Positions 28,962-36,356 of a stretch of DNA of 64,000 nt are shown one piece after another. A program made the translations under genes and the position numbers. Each line of letters starts with the position of its first letter. Position 1 is the first letter of the stretch. This DNA is from Paenibacillus xylanexedens. GTDB lineage: Bacteria > Bacillota > Bacilli > Paenibacillales > Paenibacillaceae. Where the stretch lies: assembly GCF_007676705.1 (NCBI RefSeq), contig NZ_VEBF01000001.1:1426001-1490000 (forward strand), written 5' to 3'. The notes under the pieces are model-generated. The model did not search any database and had not been told where the DNA came from. It saw only the letters and a program-made list of their open reading frames with translations.

Positions 28962-29561
28962 TCATACAGAAGTGTTACTATCCAAAATAAAATCGAGAAA
29001 TTTCCTCCCATACAAAGTCAATTGCACATTATCGCTATATATATCAGCCTCTTGACCAGCTATAGCTCCGTATGTTTTTTTGATTGATATTAATCCTCTA
29101 TTTTCAAGCTTTTTATCAATATTTCGAATAAGCGCATGCTCATCGCTACCTACAGCATGCACTTTATACGTTTGCACTACATTTGATAAATAATAAAAAC
29201 GCATAATATCTGCATATCTCAATTCTCTTAATGAATCAAAGTAGTTAATTACTACTGACTCTTCTGTCTTTTCTTCAATGAATACATTTTCGAATCCAGT
29301 CAAAATGAGATTGATTTTTGCGTCTTCATGTTCTTCAATAAGATCTGATAAAACAATTGGGAATATTCTTTCACTAATATAAGTTGCCGACATTGAAGTT
29401 TCAGATAATAACTTCCCAATTTCATTGAATTTAGCTTGATGTTCGTTAAATCTTTTTTGTAGTCTATTAAGCTTAATCCCTTGATATATTTTCCCTGCAT
29501 ATGGAACCCATTCTATACCTTCTTCCAAGAGATTGCCGACTGCTGAATTCGATAATTTCAT
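28962..29561 (-). CDS. Cassette 10: hypothetical protein
   Basis: About 199 residues from the ATG at 29561 (AGGTGA just upstream); the frame is also open back to a GTG inside attC9, so the start is uncertain. A hydrophobic glycine-rich segment (VGNLLEEGIEWVPYAGKIY) is followed by a long helical region and a C-terminal mixed domain. Not recognised. The gene ends 25 nt before attC10, typical cassette compactness. Confidence 0.7.
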   Translation of the reverse strand: MKLSNSAVGNLLEEGIEWVPYAGKIYQGIKLNRLQKRFNEHQAKFNEIGKLLSETSMSATYISERIFPIVLSDLIEEHEDAKINLILTGFENVFIEEKTEESVVINYFDSLRELRYADIMRFYYLSNVVQTYKVHAVGSDEHALIRNIDKKLENRGLISIKKTYGAIAGQEADIYSDNVQLTLYGRKFLDFILDSNTSV

Positions 29562-29624
29562 TTCACCTATCAATGTTTTTATAATTTGATTTTCCTCCAC
29601 TAAATCTCCTACTCTCACAGTAAT

Positions 29625-29789
29625 TTCGACTAACGTTCCTGTATTCACGACGTCCGACGAAGTCGGATGTGTCCGACGAAGTCGGATGTGTCCGACGAAG
29701 TCGGATGTGTCCGACTGCCCCTGCTTCCCCGAAATTCCTCTGCCGGGCCAAGGGCATGTGCCCGATGCATGAGTATATTGTTATCTGAA
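29625..29789 (-). repeat. attC9 with tandem internal hairpins
   Basis: Outer arms TTCGACTAAC and GTTATCTGAA. The centre contains three head-to-tail copies of a 19-nt unit (GTCCGACGAAGTCGGATGT) at about 29650-29712, each able to form a small hairpin, then a class-III-like half (CTTCCCCGAAATTCC). This repeat expansion is not seen in the other sites. Confidence 0.8.
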
Positions 29790-29811
29790 TCTGCTGCATC
29801 CTGAGATACAT

Positions 29812-30630
29812 TCACCTTATATTTATATTGCTTTTATTTATAACTGTGTTCGAAGCGTATTTTTCAATCAACGCCTCTAATAAAATGAATTGTGAATCCG
29901 TCATTTTAGGTCCGGTTGTTATTTCTATTTCGTTGAATATATTTTCATCTAGTTTTATATCGATATGTTCTGGCGTTACTGGGTACCTTCTTAAATCAAG
30001 AGTTACTTCATTAAGAAATTTATCATTTGGGAAATCTGCATCAAGCATTCCGAGTATTCTGTATCTCCATTCTTCTTCATATGACCAACTAAGATCCTTA
30101 AACATCCCAAGATCGCTAAAGTCTAAGACAATCCTATCTTGATAATTAGTCTTACAAGTTACGTGCAGGTATCTAGGATCATTTGAATAATGAACTTTAT
30201 TAGGCCCAACTATACTTCTACCTATCAGGCCGAATGCGGGTTCAACACGTGGAATTACATATGGATCACCGTTATAACTTAATCTTGCACCTCCTCGTTC
30301 AAAGACAACCGGCTTCTTTCGTCCTGGAAACAAATTAGTTGGAGCTTTTATGCGCACACCATTCATTCCGGAAGTGTACATATTCCACATTGGTATAGAT
30401 TCGCTATCATTTCCCATCCAACAAGAAACAAAAACAAGAGTATTGGCATGTGCTAAATCTTTAGAAGTCGCCTCATTCTTATCGTTAACTTTATCAAGTC
30501 TAGTAAATCTCAATGTTTTATACTTTAGTATGCATGCAAGGGTTTCTAATGAAGTGTAATGAAATAAATAATCTGGAATTTCTTCAATTCCCATCACATC
30601 AAACATGAAATCGTCTGTATAATACGACAT
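29812..30630 (-). CDS. Cassette 9: DUF2971 family protein
   Basis: A 272-residue protein. LFHYTSLETLACILKYKTLRFTRLDKVND is the DUF2971 start, and FVSCWMGNDSESIPMWNMYT the conserved Cys/Trp/Met block. DUF2971 proteins occur widely in accessory islands; the function is unknown. AAGGAG precedes the ATG. Ends 22 nt before attC9. Confidence 0.85.
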   Translation of the reverse strand: MSYYTDDFMFDVMGIEEIPDYLFHYTSLETLACILKYKTLRFTRLDKVNDKNEATSKDLAHANTLVFVSCWMGNDSESIPMWNMYTSGMNGVRIKAPTNLFPGRKKPVVFERGGARLSYNGDPYVIPRVEPAFGLIGRSIVGPNKVHYSNDPRYLHVTCKTNYQDRIVLDFSDLGMFKDLSWSYEEEWRYRILGMLDADFPNDKFLNEVTLDLRRYPVTPEHIDIKLDENIFNEIEITTGPKMTDSQFILLEALIEKYASNTVINKSNINIR

Positions 30631-30661
30631 AATTATTACTCCTTATTAGCATTTAAGCAGT

Positions 30662-30782
30662 TTCAGATAACGTTCCTGTATTCACGAACCCCGAAGGGGT
30701 TGTCTGCTGAAATTCCCCTCCGAAATCCTTCCCGCAGACCAAGGCTCCGAAGGAGACGCTGCTTGAATATTATGTTAGCTGA
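30662..30782 (-). repeat. attC8 (class II)
   Basis: Outer arms TTCAGATAAC and GTTAGCTGA, inner TATTCACG and TTGAATA. Centre with ACCCCGAAGGGGT and the GTCTGC...GCAGAC pair surrounding TCCGAAGGAG. Confidence 0.85.
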
Positions 30783-30804
30783 TGTAACTGACTGCTTGAA
30801 TTAC

Positions 30805-31374
30805 TTATATTATGAATTCCTTTAAAATATCTAGTTCATCTTTTAGACTTGTTTCTATTTTTTCAATCCATTCATTATTTGGATTTCTAATCTGTATTGG
30901 AAAGCTTCTTTTATTCAAAAGATAATACTTCAATTGAAGATAACTACTAATTGGGAAGTCTTGGGCATACCATTGTTTTCTATATCCCAATATCCCATGA
31001 TCCCTCAGTAATGCCTCCATAAATTGTACAACTTCTGATATGAATTCATTTAGATTACATTCCTCACTGAACTCTAATTTCCCTGGCAGTGTCTTTATCC
31101 CACCATCATATACCATAATATTAATTTGTATCTTTTCTTGTGATTTCATTTCAATTTTCCAGTTATGAATAGCGGGCTCCGAATCCCAATCAAAGTAAAC
31201 TATATTTTTAATTTCATCTTGAGGGGTACATTCAGGTAGTAATAATTCAACTGACCTTACTAAGTCAACTAATGGTTCTGAGAGATAGCTTGGAAAAATA
31301 TATATTTCTGAATCTCCAATTTGTAGATAAACATCTGCCCAACCAATATTATTTAAAGTATAAGTGAACTTCAT
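30805..31374 (-). CDS. Cassette 8: hypothetical protein
   Basis: A 189-residue soluble protein, beta-rich in its first 110 residues and helical after that (FISEVVQFMEALLRDHGILGYRKQW). Starts MKFTYTLNN with AAAGGTGAG upstream. Not recognised; resembles small single-copy proteins of unknown function found in mobile regions. Confidence 0.75.
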   Translation of the reverse strand: MKFTYTLNNIGWADVYLQIGDSEIYIFPSYLSEPLVDLVRSVELLLPECTPQDEIKNIVYFDWDSEPAIHNWKIEMKSQEKIQINIMVYDGGIKTLPGKLEFSEECNLNEFISEVVQFMEALLRDHGILGYRKQWYAQDFPISSYLQLKYYLLNKRSFPIQIRNPNNEWIEKIETSLKDELDILKEFII

Positions 31375-31404
31375 TTTATCTCACCTTTTTAATGTTTCGG
31401 TTAT

Positions 31405-31523
31405 TTCAGCTAACGTTACTGTATTCACGAACCCCGAAGGGGTTGTCTGCTGAAATCCCTCTCCGAAATCCGTCCACAGACCAAGGCTCCAAAGGAGCCG
31501 TGCTTGAATATTATGTTAGCCGA
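31405..31523 (-). repeat. attC7 (class II)
   Basis: Outer arms TTTCAGCTAAC and GTTAGCCGA, inner TATTCACG and TTGAATA; centre almost identical to attC8 and attC2. Confidence 0.85.
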
Positions 31524-31542
31524 GGTTATTCCCCTCTTCGAT

Positions 31543-31939
31543 TTAACTACTCCGCCTTATCATCCCTTCATCCCATAAAGCCAAAACTACGTCCATTTGT
31601 GAATTATACTTAATTTTTTGATCTCCAATTACTTCTTTCCACAATGTTCTTTGCTTTATATCCTTCTCTGTATTGCTTTCAAATAATATTTTTACTGCCT
31701 TTAATCCGTATCCTTTATTCTTTATTGAATTGGTATAATTGCCGCTTGGAATACCTTTGAGTAAACCTTCTTCGAATAATCCTAAAAAGGTGTTTTTCGG
31801 ACATCCTTTTTTTCTGCGAAGCTTTACCTTCACCGAATATTTTAATTGTCACTTCATTCCATGCTTTAATTGGATCATCATGTTTATGTTCATTAAGATA
31901 ATTGACAGTTTTCACTGCTGCTTCACCATATTTCCCCAT
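31543..31939 (-). pseudogene. Cassette 7: frameshifted DUF6979-like gene
   Basis: Two frames together make one protein of about 130 residues. The first runs from MGKYGEAAVKTVNYL at 31939 to GEGKASQKK; the second continues GCPKNTFLGLFEEGLLKGI to ALWDEGMI. They join at a run of seven A residues on the minus strand (about 31809-31815), where six would restore the frame. The product matches a small conserved family I know as DUF6979. Either a real frameshift, transcriptional slippage at the A run, or a sequencing error. Confidence 0.75.
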
Positions 31940-31975
31940 AATAATCCCTCTTTCTTTTTTTACTATCGCAATAAT

Positions 31976-32077
31976 TTCGGCTAACGTTGTTGTATTCACG
32001 ACCCAGCGTATGCTGGGTGTCCGGCCAATGCCGGCTCAAGGGCATCTGCCCACAGCGTGAATATTATGTTATACGAA
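31976..32077 (-). repeat. attC6 (class I)
   Basis: Outer arms TTCGGCTAAC and GTTATACGAA, inner TATTCACG and CGTGAATA; three internal hairpins (CCAGCG-type, CCGGC/GCCGG, GGGCA/TGCCC). Confidence 0.85.
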
Positions 32078-32106
32078 TCCCTAACTTCTTTGAAATTTCT
32101 AATCAT

Positions 32107-32685
32107 TCACTCTTTACTTATCTGGGTGTCCATTATCTGTTTCATTAGTACTAAAGAAAATTTAATTCCTTCAGTTTCAGTTAAAATATCTTTCAAATAT
32201 ATCTTAGTATTCCCGGTGTATTGAACTGGAAAGTTAATACTCAAATATGTCATTTTCTTTTTACTTGCTTCCCATAATCTGTACTTAATCTCATTGTGAC
32301 CAACATATTTTTTAAGGAATCGATCAATTGACTGGCCTTGTTTAAACCAATTACATAACGTCTCACTTACCCATACTTCATCCCAGCTATTAAAGAATGG
32401 AAAATGAGCTAATAAGTTTCGTACAAATTTAAATAACTCACTTCCAATTTCAGATTCCATAGGAGGTCTTTGTTTCTTCATTTCTTCAATAACATATTTT
32501 ATTGGTTCATAATTCAATACTTCAACATAGATCGCAAAAGCATCTCTAACTTTTGAGAAACGATAGTAAGTATCTTTATTCCAAAATGAATCTTCAAATA
32601 TCTCTTCAAAAATGTCATAAAAACTGTTGTAAGCTAGATTTAAAAATTCACGTTCTGCTAAATTAGGTCTTAAATCTTCATCCAT
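32107..32685 (-). CDS. Cassette 6: HEPN-like hypothetical protein
   Basis: A 192-residue helical protein with RNLLAH at about 89-94 (the R-x4-H spacing of HEPN RNases) following an acidic helix. No antitoxin gene is beside it. HEPN proteins act as RNases in toxin-antitoxin and anti-phage systems; here this is inferred only from the motif and helical pattern. Confidence 0.6.
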   Translation of the reverse strand: MDEDLRPNLAEREFLNLAYNSFYDIFEEIFEDSFWNKDTYYRFSKVRDAFAIYVEVLNYEPIKYVIEEMKKQRPPMESEIGSELFKFVRNLLAHFPFFNSWDEVWVSETLCNWFKQGQSIDRFLKKYVGHNEIKYRLWEASKKKMTYLSINFPVQYTGNTKIYLKDILTETEGIKFSLVLMKQIMDTQISKE

Positions 32686-32716
32686 ATATTTTAATGTCCT
32701 TTTCAGTTTTTAGGGT

Positions 32717-32817
32717 TTCGTATAACGTTCCTGTATTCACGACCCAGCGTATGCTGGGTGTCCGGCGCATGCCGGACCAAGGACGAATGTCCGGAGCGTG
32801 AATATTATGTTATCCGA
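32717..32817 (-). repeat. attC5 (class I)
   Basis: Outer arms TTCGTATAAC and GTTATCCGA, inner TATTCACG and CGTGAATA, with three internal hairpins as in attC6 and attC10. Confidence 0.85.
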
Positions 32818-32895
32818 TGTTAACGACCTCTCGACTTACATTCACATTTCTTTGTAGTCTATAGGTTCTATGCATGCTTATTATTCGATTTTGAT

Positions 32896-33327
32896 TTATA
32901 ATTTCTTTTGTAGGACTTGCTCTTCTTTCTTTATATAATTTGAGTTTTCATAGGTTTTTATCGCAGTTTCATTCTTTTTACCTGTTAGCACTTTCACTGA
33001 TCTAACGCCTTTTAATATAAGTTCATTCTCAATAAAGTCTAAGACCTTTGTAGCCATTCCCTGCCTTCTAGCGTCACCCGTAATATACAATTCAGTTACT
33101 TCTGCATACGGTTCTGAATAACAAATTGATTTAAAATATTGAGCACATGCGAATCCAACGGGCCGATCATTAATTAAAGCAATTACAACAATCTCATTTG
33201 AATAAGATAGACTTTCAATAATTTCTTCTTTAGAAATCCCTACTCCATTAAACTCATCATTAAGTTGAGCAAGGTATTTTGCATCTTTTGCTCCTGCTCT
33301 TCGAATTTGAATATTGGTTTCAATCAA
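32896..33327 (-). CDS. Cassette 5: GNAT N-acetyltransferase
   Basis: A 143-residue GNAT fold. The acetyl-CoA loop is ARRQGMATKVLDFIE (R/Q-x-x-G-x-A/G), preceded by the strand VTELYITGD and followed by KTYENSNYIKKE. The best start is the TTG at 33327, 8 nt after GGAG. Substrate unknown; acetyltransferases are among the commonest cassette cargos. Confidence 0.88.
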   Translation of the reverse strand: MIETNIQIRRAGAKDAKYLAQLNDEFNGVGISKEEIIESLSYSNEIVVIALINDRPVGFACAQYFKSICYSEPYAEVTELYITGDARRQGMATKVLDFIENELILKGVRSVKVLTGKKNETAIKTYENSNYIKKEEQVLQKKL

Positions 33328-33376
33328 AGAATTCACTCCAATGATAGAATTTTATTTTTAATAGTTATTTGTTAAT

Positions 33377-33539
33377 TTCGGATAACGTTGTGTATTCACG
33401 AACCCTCACTGGCTTAAGCGCGTAAGCGCGGATCAGACGGACTTAGCCAGTACAGAGTTGTACGCCTGATTCAGCTTCCCCGAAATCCCTCCTGGCGACC
33501 GAGGGAAAATGTCCGATGCGTGAATATGGTGTTATGAGA
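33377..33539 (-). repeat. attC4 (class III)
   Basis: Outer arms TTCGGATAAC and GTTATGAGA, inner TATTCACG and CGTGAATA. Long centre with CTGGCTTAAGC / GCTTAGCCAG-like pairing, GCGCGTAAGCGC and CGAAATCCCTCC. Confidence 0.82.
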
Positions 33540-33551
33540 TGGTGATGTCTT

Positions 33552-34055
33552 CTATAGACTACTTTCAAATATTACGCTAGAATATGGTTTTATTACTTGA
33601 TCCGAAAAATATTCTTTAAAGAATTCATTGGTTGTTCTAGGAAATTTATAATGTTCTAAAGATTCTTCTAGCCTATACACTGTCCTCTTAATTTCATTAA
33701 TGGGTAACCATTCAATCCCAACCTGTCCAACATCAGCTTGTAGGCTTCTTAATTCATTATTTAGGAATTGAGTGCTACACTCATAAATAAAATCAATAGA
33801 ATGAACTTCCTTCATTATGAAAGAGTATTCATGATTGCGCGACATGTATTCTCTTACACAAACTAACCTACTACTCAATATTTCAATACCCAGTTCTTCC
33901 ATACACTCGCGACTTAAAGCCTGTTCCAATGTTTCGTTCTCTTCTTGAGCTCCTCCAGGCAGTACATAATAAATACCTATATTTGCTCTCCTTTTCTTTA
34001 TTAATAGAAGATTGTCATTCTTGATAATCAATGCTCTTACTGTATTTCGAATCAT
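33552..34055 (-). CDS. Cassette 4: NUDIX hydrolase
   Basis: A 167-residue NUDIX protein with the box GGAQEENETLEQALSRECMEE plus LG. GGAGGGAG precedes the ATG. The N-terminus MIRNTVRALIIKNDNLLLIKK is the usual first strand. The gene fills its cassette almost completely, stopping 12 nt before attC4. Confidence 0.9.
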   Translation of the reverse strand: MIRNTVRALIIKNDNLLLIKKRRANIGIYYVLPGGAQEENETLEQALSRECMEELGIEILSSRLVCVREYMSRNHEYSFIMKEVHSIDFIYECSTQFLNNELRSLQADVGQVGIEWLPINEIKRTVYRLEESLEHYKFPRTTNEFFKEYFSDQVIKPYSSVIFESSL

Positions 34056-34092
34056 CTAGAATAATCTCCCTCCATACAATGTCTACATCACT

Positions 34093-34257
34093 TTCTCATA
34101 ACGTTGTTGTGTTCCCGACGCCTCACTGACTTAAGCCCCGTAGGGACGGCCGCGACGCGGTTAGTCAGTGCAGGTGTGTCTGCTGAATCACTTCCTCGAA
34201 ATTCCTCTTGCAGACCAAGGAGCGTATGCCCCGCAGTGGGAACACGTTGTTATGTGA
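34093..34257 (-). repeat. attC3 (class III)
   Basis: Outer arms TTCTCATAAC and GTTATGTGA; inner arms diverged to GTGTTCCCG and TGGGAACAC, with complementary changes on both sides. Such covariation supports a selected hairpin. Confidence 0.82.
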
Positions 34258-34325
34258 TTGGCAGGTCATCTTTGAAATTACTTACAAAAATGCCCTTGTT
34301 AGGATTTATTATTTCTAATTTCTTG

Positions 34326-34742
34326 TTATGTATTGCTTGAATATAGTAAAATCCCATCTCTTTTAGTCCATTCTGTTCTTGTCCAAAATTCATTGCCTAT
34401 TTCATTATCTGCTATCACCATGATATGACACTTACCAATTCCTTCCAATCTAAGTTTCTCTAAACTACTTACCACTAATTTCTTTCCCAGAGATTTACCT
34501 CGATATTCTGGATCAACCGCTACATGGTAAATATATCCTCTTCTACCGTCATGTCCACACAATATTGTCCCTATTACTTGCTCCTTATCTACACATACAA
34601 AACTCATACCAGTGTTTCTGTTTAAATAGTAATTTATTGATTCTTTAGAGTCAGCTTCACTTAATGCCATGCCCTCTGTGCGTTGCCATAATTCTATTGA
34701 CATCTCATAATCGTTAATCGTCATTTCTCTTATTTTATACAT
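34326..34742 (-). CDS. Cassette 3: GNAT N-acetyltransferase
   Basis: A 138-residue GNAT protein. Strand IYHVAVDPEYRG leads into the acetyl-CoA loop RGKSLGKKLVVSSLEKL, then MVIADNEIGNEFWTRTEW. The start is the ATG at 34742 with GGGGG 9 nt upstream. It resembles the YpeA type of small acetyltransferase. Unlike the cassette 5 enzyme in sequence, so not a duplicate. Confidence 0.88.
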   Translation of the reverse strand: MYKIREMTINDYEMSIELWQRTEGMALSEADSKESINYYLNRNTGMSFVCVDKEQVIGTILCGHDGRRGYIYHVAVDPEYRGKSLGKKLVVSSLEKLRLEGIGKCHIMVIADNEIGNEFWTRTEWTKRDGILLYSSNT

Positions 34743-34809
34743 CTTGTAATCCCCCAAATATAATATTTTTTACGATTTTAAATATGGTTTTATCCAGACT
34801 TACCTGACT

Positions 34810-34931
34810 TTCACATAACGTTCCTTGTATTCATGAACCCCGAAGGGGTTGTCTGCTGAAATTCCTCCCCTAAATCCATCCAGCAGACCAAGGCTCCAAA
34901 GGAGCCGAAGCTTGAATATGGTGTTAGGCGA
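34810..34931 (-). repeat. attC2 (class II)
   Basis: Outer arms TTCACATAAC and GTTAGGCGA, inner TATTCATG and TTGAATA; centre as in attC1, attC7 and attC8. Confidence 0.85.
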
Positions 34932-34955
34932 TGCACTTAACCCCTTCGATTATGC

Positions 34956-35507
34956 TTAAAATGCCCTTCTCTCTTCTACTGACTTTATGATTCTTTTGAC
35001 ACTCTCTTCTAATCCTAATGTACCGTCAATTATAATGTCTGAATTCGGCTTCGTTGTCTGTAACATACCTAAGTATGCTAATCTCCCACTGTTAATATAA
35101 TTCATCATGTCATTCTTAATCTCTTCAATATTATGTTCTGTATAATCCCTAAGAATTCTTCTAGCCATCGCAATATCTAAAGGAGTATCAACAAAAATCG
35201 AAAGATTAATATAGTTACTCATTTCATTATGAGAATAAGCAAATGGGTAATCAAGAATGATATAATCTAGTTCTGGTTCATTCATTAAGGATTGGATATC
35301 TCTAATCAATGGAAGCAGATTCCACTGGTTACTATCAGATCCATCCTCAACCCACTTACAAATATCTTCCGGCTCACCCTCAAATTCATAATCATCAAAA
35401 TATAGTGCCTTCGAATTTTTCATCAGTTCCGACAAGCGGTTGGTCATTGTTGTTTTTCCACCACCAGAAACCGCAGAAACAGCAAATATATAAGGTTGGT
35501 GTTTCAT
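34956..35507 (-). CDS. Cassette 2: uridine-kinase-like P-loop NTPase
   Basis: A 183-residue P-loop kinase. Walker A is AVSGGGKTT at about residues 11-19; FDDYEFEG and YIILDYPFAY give the Walker B-like acidic strands; RRILRDYTEHN is the lid. Resembles uridine/pantothenate-type small kinases. GGGAG precedes the ATG. Substrate unknown. Confidence 0.85.
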   Translation of the reverse strand: MKHQPYIFAVSAVSGGGKTTMTNRLSELMKNSKALYFDDYEFEGEPEDICKWVEDGSDSNQWNLLPLIRDIQSLMNEPELDYIILDYPFAYSHNEMSNYINLSIFVDTPLDIAMARRILRDYTEHNIEEIKNDMMNYINSGRLAYLGMLQTTKPNSDIIIDGTLGLEESVKRIIKSVEERRAF

Positions 35508-35556
35508 TTGAACTCCCTTCGATTTTTAGATGATGTTTTCACGGCCTTTCAAGGGT

Positions 35557-35678
35557 TTCGCCTAACGTTTCTGTATTCACGAACCCCGAAAGGGTTGTCT
35601 GCTGAAATAACTCTCCGAAATCCATCTCGCAGACCAAGGCTCCAACGGAGCCAAAGCGTGAATATTTTGTTATGCGTA
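35557..35678 (-). repeat. attC1 (class II)
   Basis: Outer arms TTCGCCTAAC and GTTATGCGTA, inner TATTCACG and CGTGAATA; centre with ACCCCGAAAGGGT and GTCTGC/GCAGAC. Confidence 0.85.
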
Positions 35679-35715
35679 GTACCTGACTTCTACGAGATAC
35701 TAAATACTCTTAAAA

Positions 35716-36180
35716 TCATTCTATTGGTTTATAAATGGTTTTAAGATTCTCAATATATTTATCCTTGCTAAATTTCATTTCGGGCACTAAATCTAACCAG
35801 GTAACTTCTTTCCCGACTAGCTCATAATTATATGGTATTCCTAGATTACTAGAATCCACTCCAATCCGTCTCCAAATCACTTGATCATCTGATTTTAAAA
35901 CTTCAGCAACAATTAGTGTACATGTTAAATCGCAATCATCTGGACACATTAATATTGGTAAAATAAAAATCTCTTCTTCTGAAATAAAACGTCTTAGTAC
36001 TAACTCTGCTTCTTCCTTCAGTCCAATCCAATCAGTAATTGTCGGAATTAAACCTAAATATAAATTATCTGGATACAAATTGTGAAGATATAAATCAAAC
36101 GGAATTCCATCAATCGTTATTACAGGATGTTCTACATTGACATATTTACTTGTCTGCATATCTATAGAAAATACATTCAT
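35716..36180 (-). CDS. Cassette 1: hypothetical protein
   Basis: A 154-residue acidic soluble protein. Notable block FILPILMCPDDCDLTCTLIVAEV and a tryptophan-rich end (VIWRRIGVDSS, VTWLDLVPEMKFSK). No family recognised. First cassette, nearest the attI-like junction, so presumably the most recently inserted and best expressed from the promoter at 36291-36319. Confidence 0.75.
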   Translation of the reverse strand: MNVFSIDMQTSKYVNVEHPVITIDGIPFDLYLHNLYPDNLYLGLIPTITDWIGLKEEAELVLRRFISEEEIFILPILMCPDDCDLTCTLIVAEVLKSDDQVIWRRIGVDSSNLGIPYNYELVGKEVTWLDLVPEMKFSKDKYIENLKTIYKPIE

Positions 36181-36222
36181 TAAGTATCTCTCATTCTAAT
36201 ATAATTTTCATTTTCCAGATAT

Positions 36223-36290
36223 TACGCATAACATCTAATCTATGTACTTCGTAAATACCACACATCCTGCCTGATATCTGAACTACGTAT
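36223..36290 (-). other. Candidate attI site
   Basis: TACGCATAAC at 36223-36232 is exactly complementary to the end arm of cassette 1 but is not part of a palindromic attC: no inner arm follows. The adjoining ACATCTAAT is conserved in the decayed second locus near 46373. This is where an incoming cassette would join. Confidence 0.65.
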
Positions 36291-36319
36291 ATGATAACCT
36301 ATGCAGTGATATTTGCGAA
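36291..36319 (-). promoter_or_regulatory. Candidate cassette promoter (Pc-like)
   Basis: On the minus strand TTCGCA (36314-36319) and TATCAT (36291-36296) are 17 bp apart and point into the array. The second locus keeps the same -35, the same 17-bp spacing and a better -10 (TAATAT) at 46398-46426 although the flanking sequence has diverged. Confidence 0.55.
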
Positions 36320-36356
36320 GAAAAATTTGGTGAAAAAGGGAGATATATTAGGCTAC

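Larger units (their letters stand above)
28836..36232 (-). mobile_element. Integron-like gene cassette array 1
   Basis: Ten gene cassettes, all read on the minus strand, each ending in a palindromic attC-like site. Boundaries lie at the G^TT of each site. For cassettes 1-9 the first 9 or 10 bases are exactly complementary to the outer arm at the end of the same cassette; cassette 10 has one mismatch. The attI-like junction is at 36223-36232 and a broken tyrosine recombinase gene lies just upstream. The genes are AT-rich and unrelated to each other, as in sedentary chromosomal integrons. Confidence 0.85.

Noticed and set aside
29650..29712. Short tandem repeat as a mini-CRISPR or microsatellite of its own
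   Set aside because: It lies wholly inside an attC and only multiplies one of its normal hairpins.
31809..31815. Programmed -1 frameshift at A-AAA-AAG
   Set aside because: The shift needed is +1 (or loss of one A), and no stimulatory structure is evident; a mutation, slippage or sequencing error is more likely.
32107..32685. Toxin-antitoxin pair in cassette 6
   Set aside because: Only one gene fits in the cassette; no antitoxin-sized partner or overlap was found, so only a solitary HEPN-like protein is claimed.
28836..36232. CRISPR array: similar palindromic repeats at fairly regular spacing
   Set aside because: Spacing is 550-1040 bp and filled with genes, repeats are 100-165 bp with variable centres, and no cas genes are present.
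28836..36232. Repeats as insertion sequences or MITEs
   Set aside because: They always sit directly downstream of one gene, show no target duplications, and their outer arms match across the genes rather than within the repeat.
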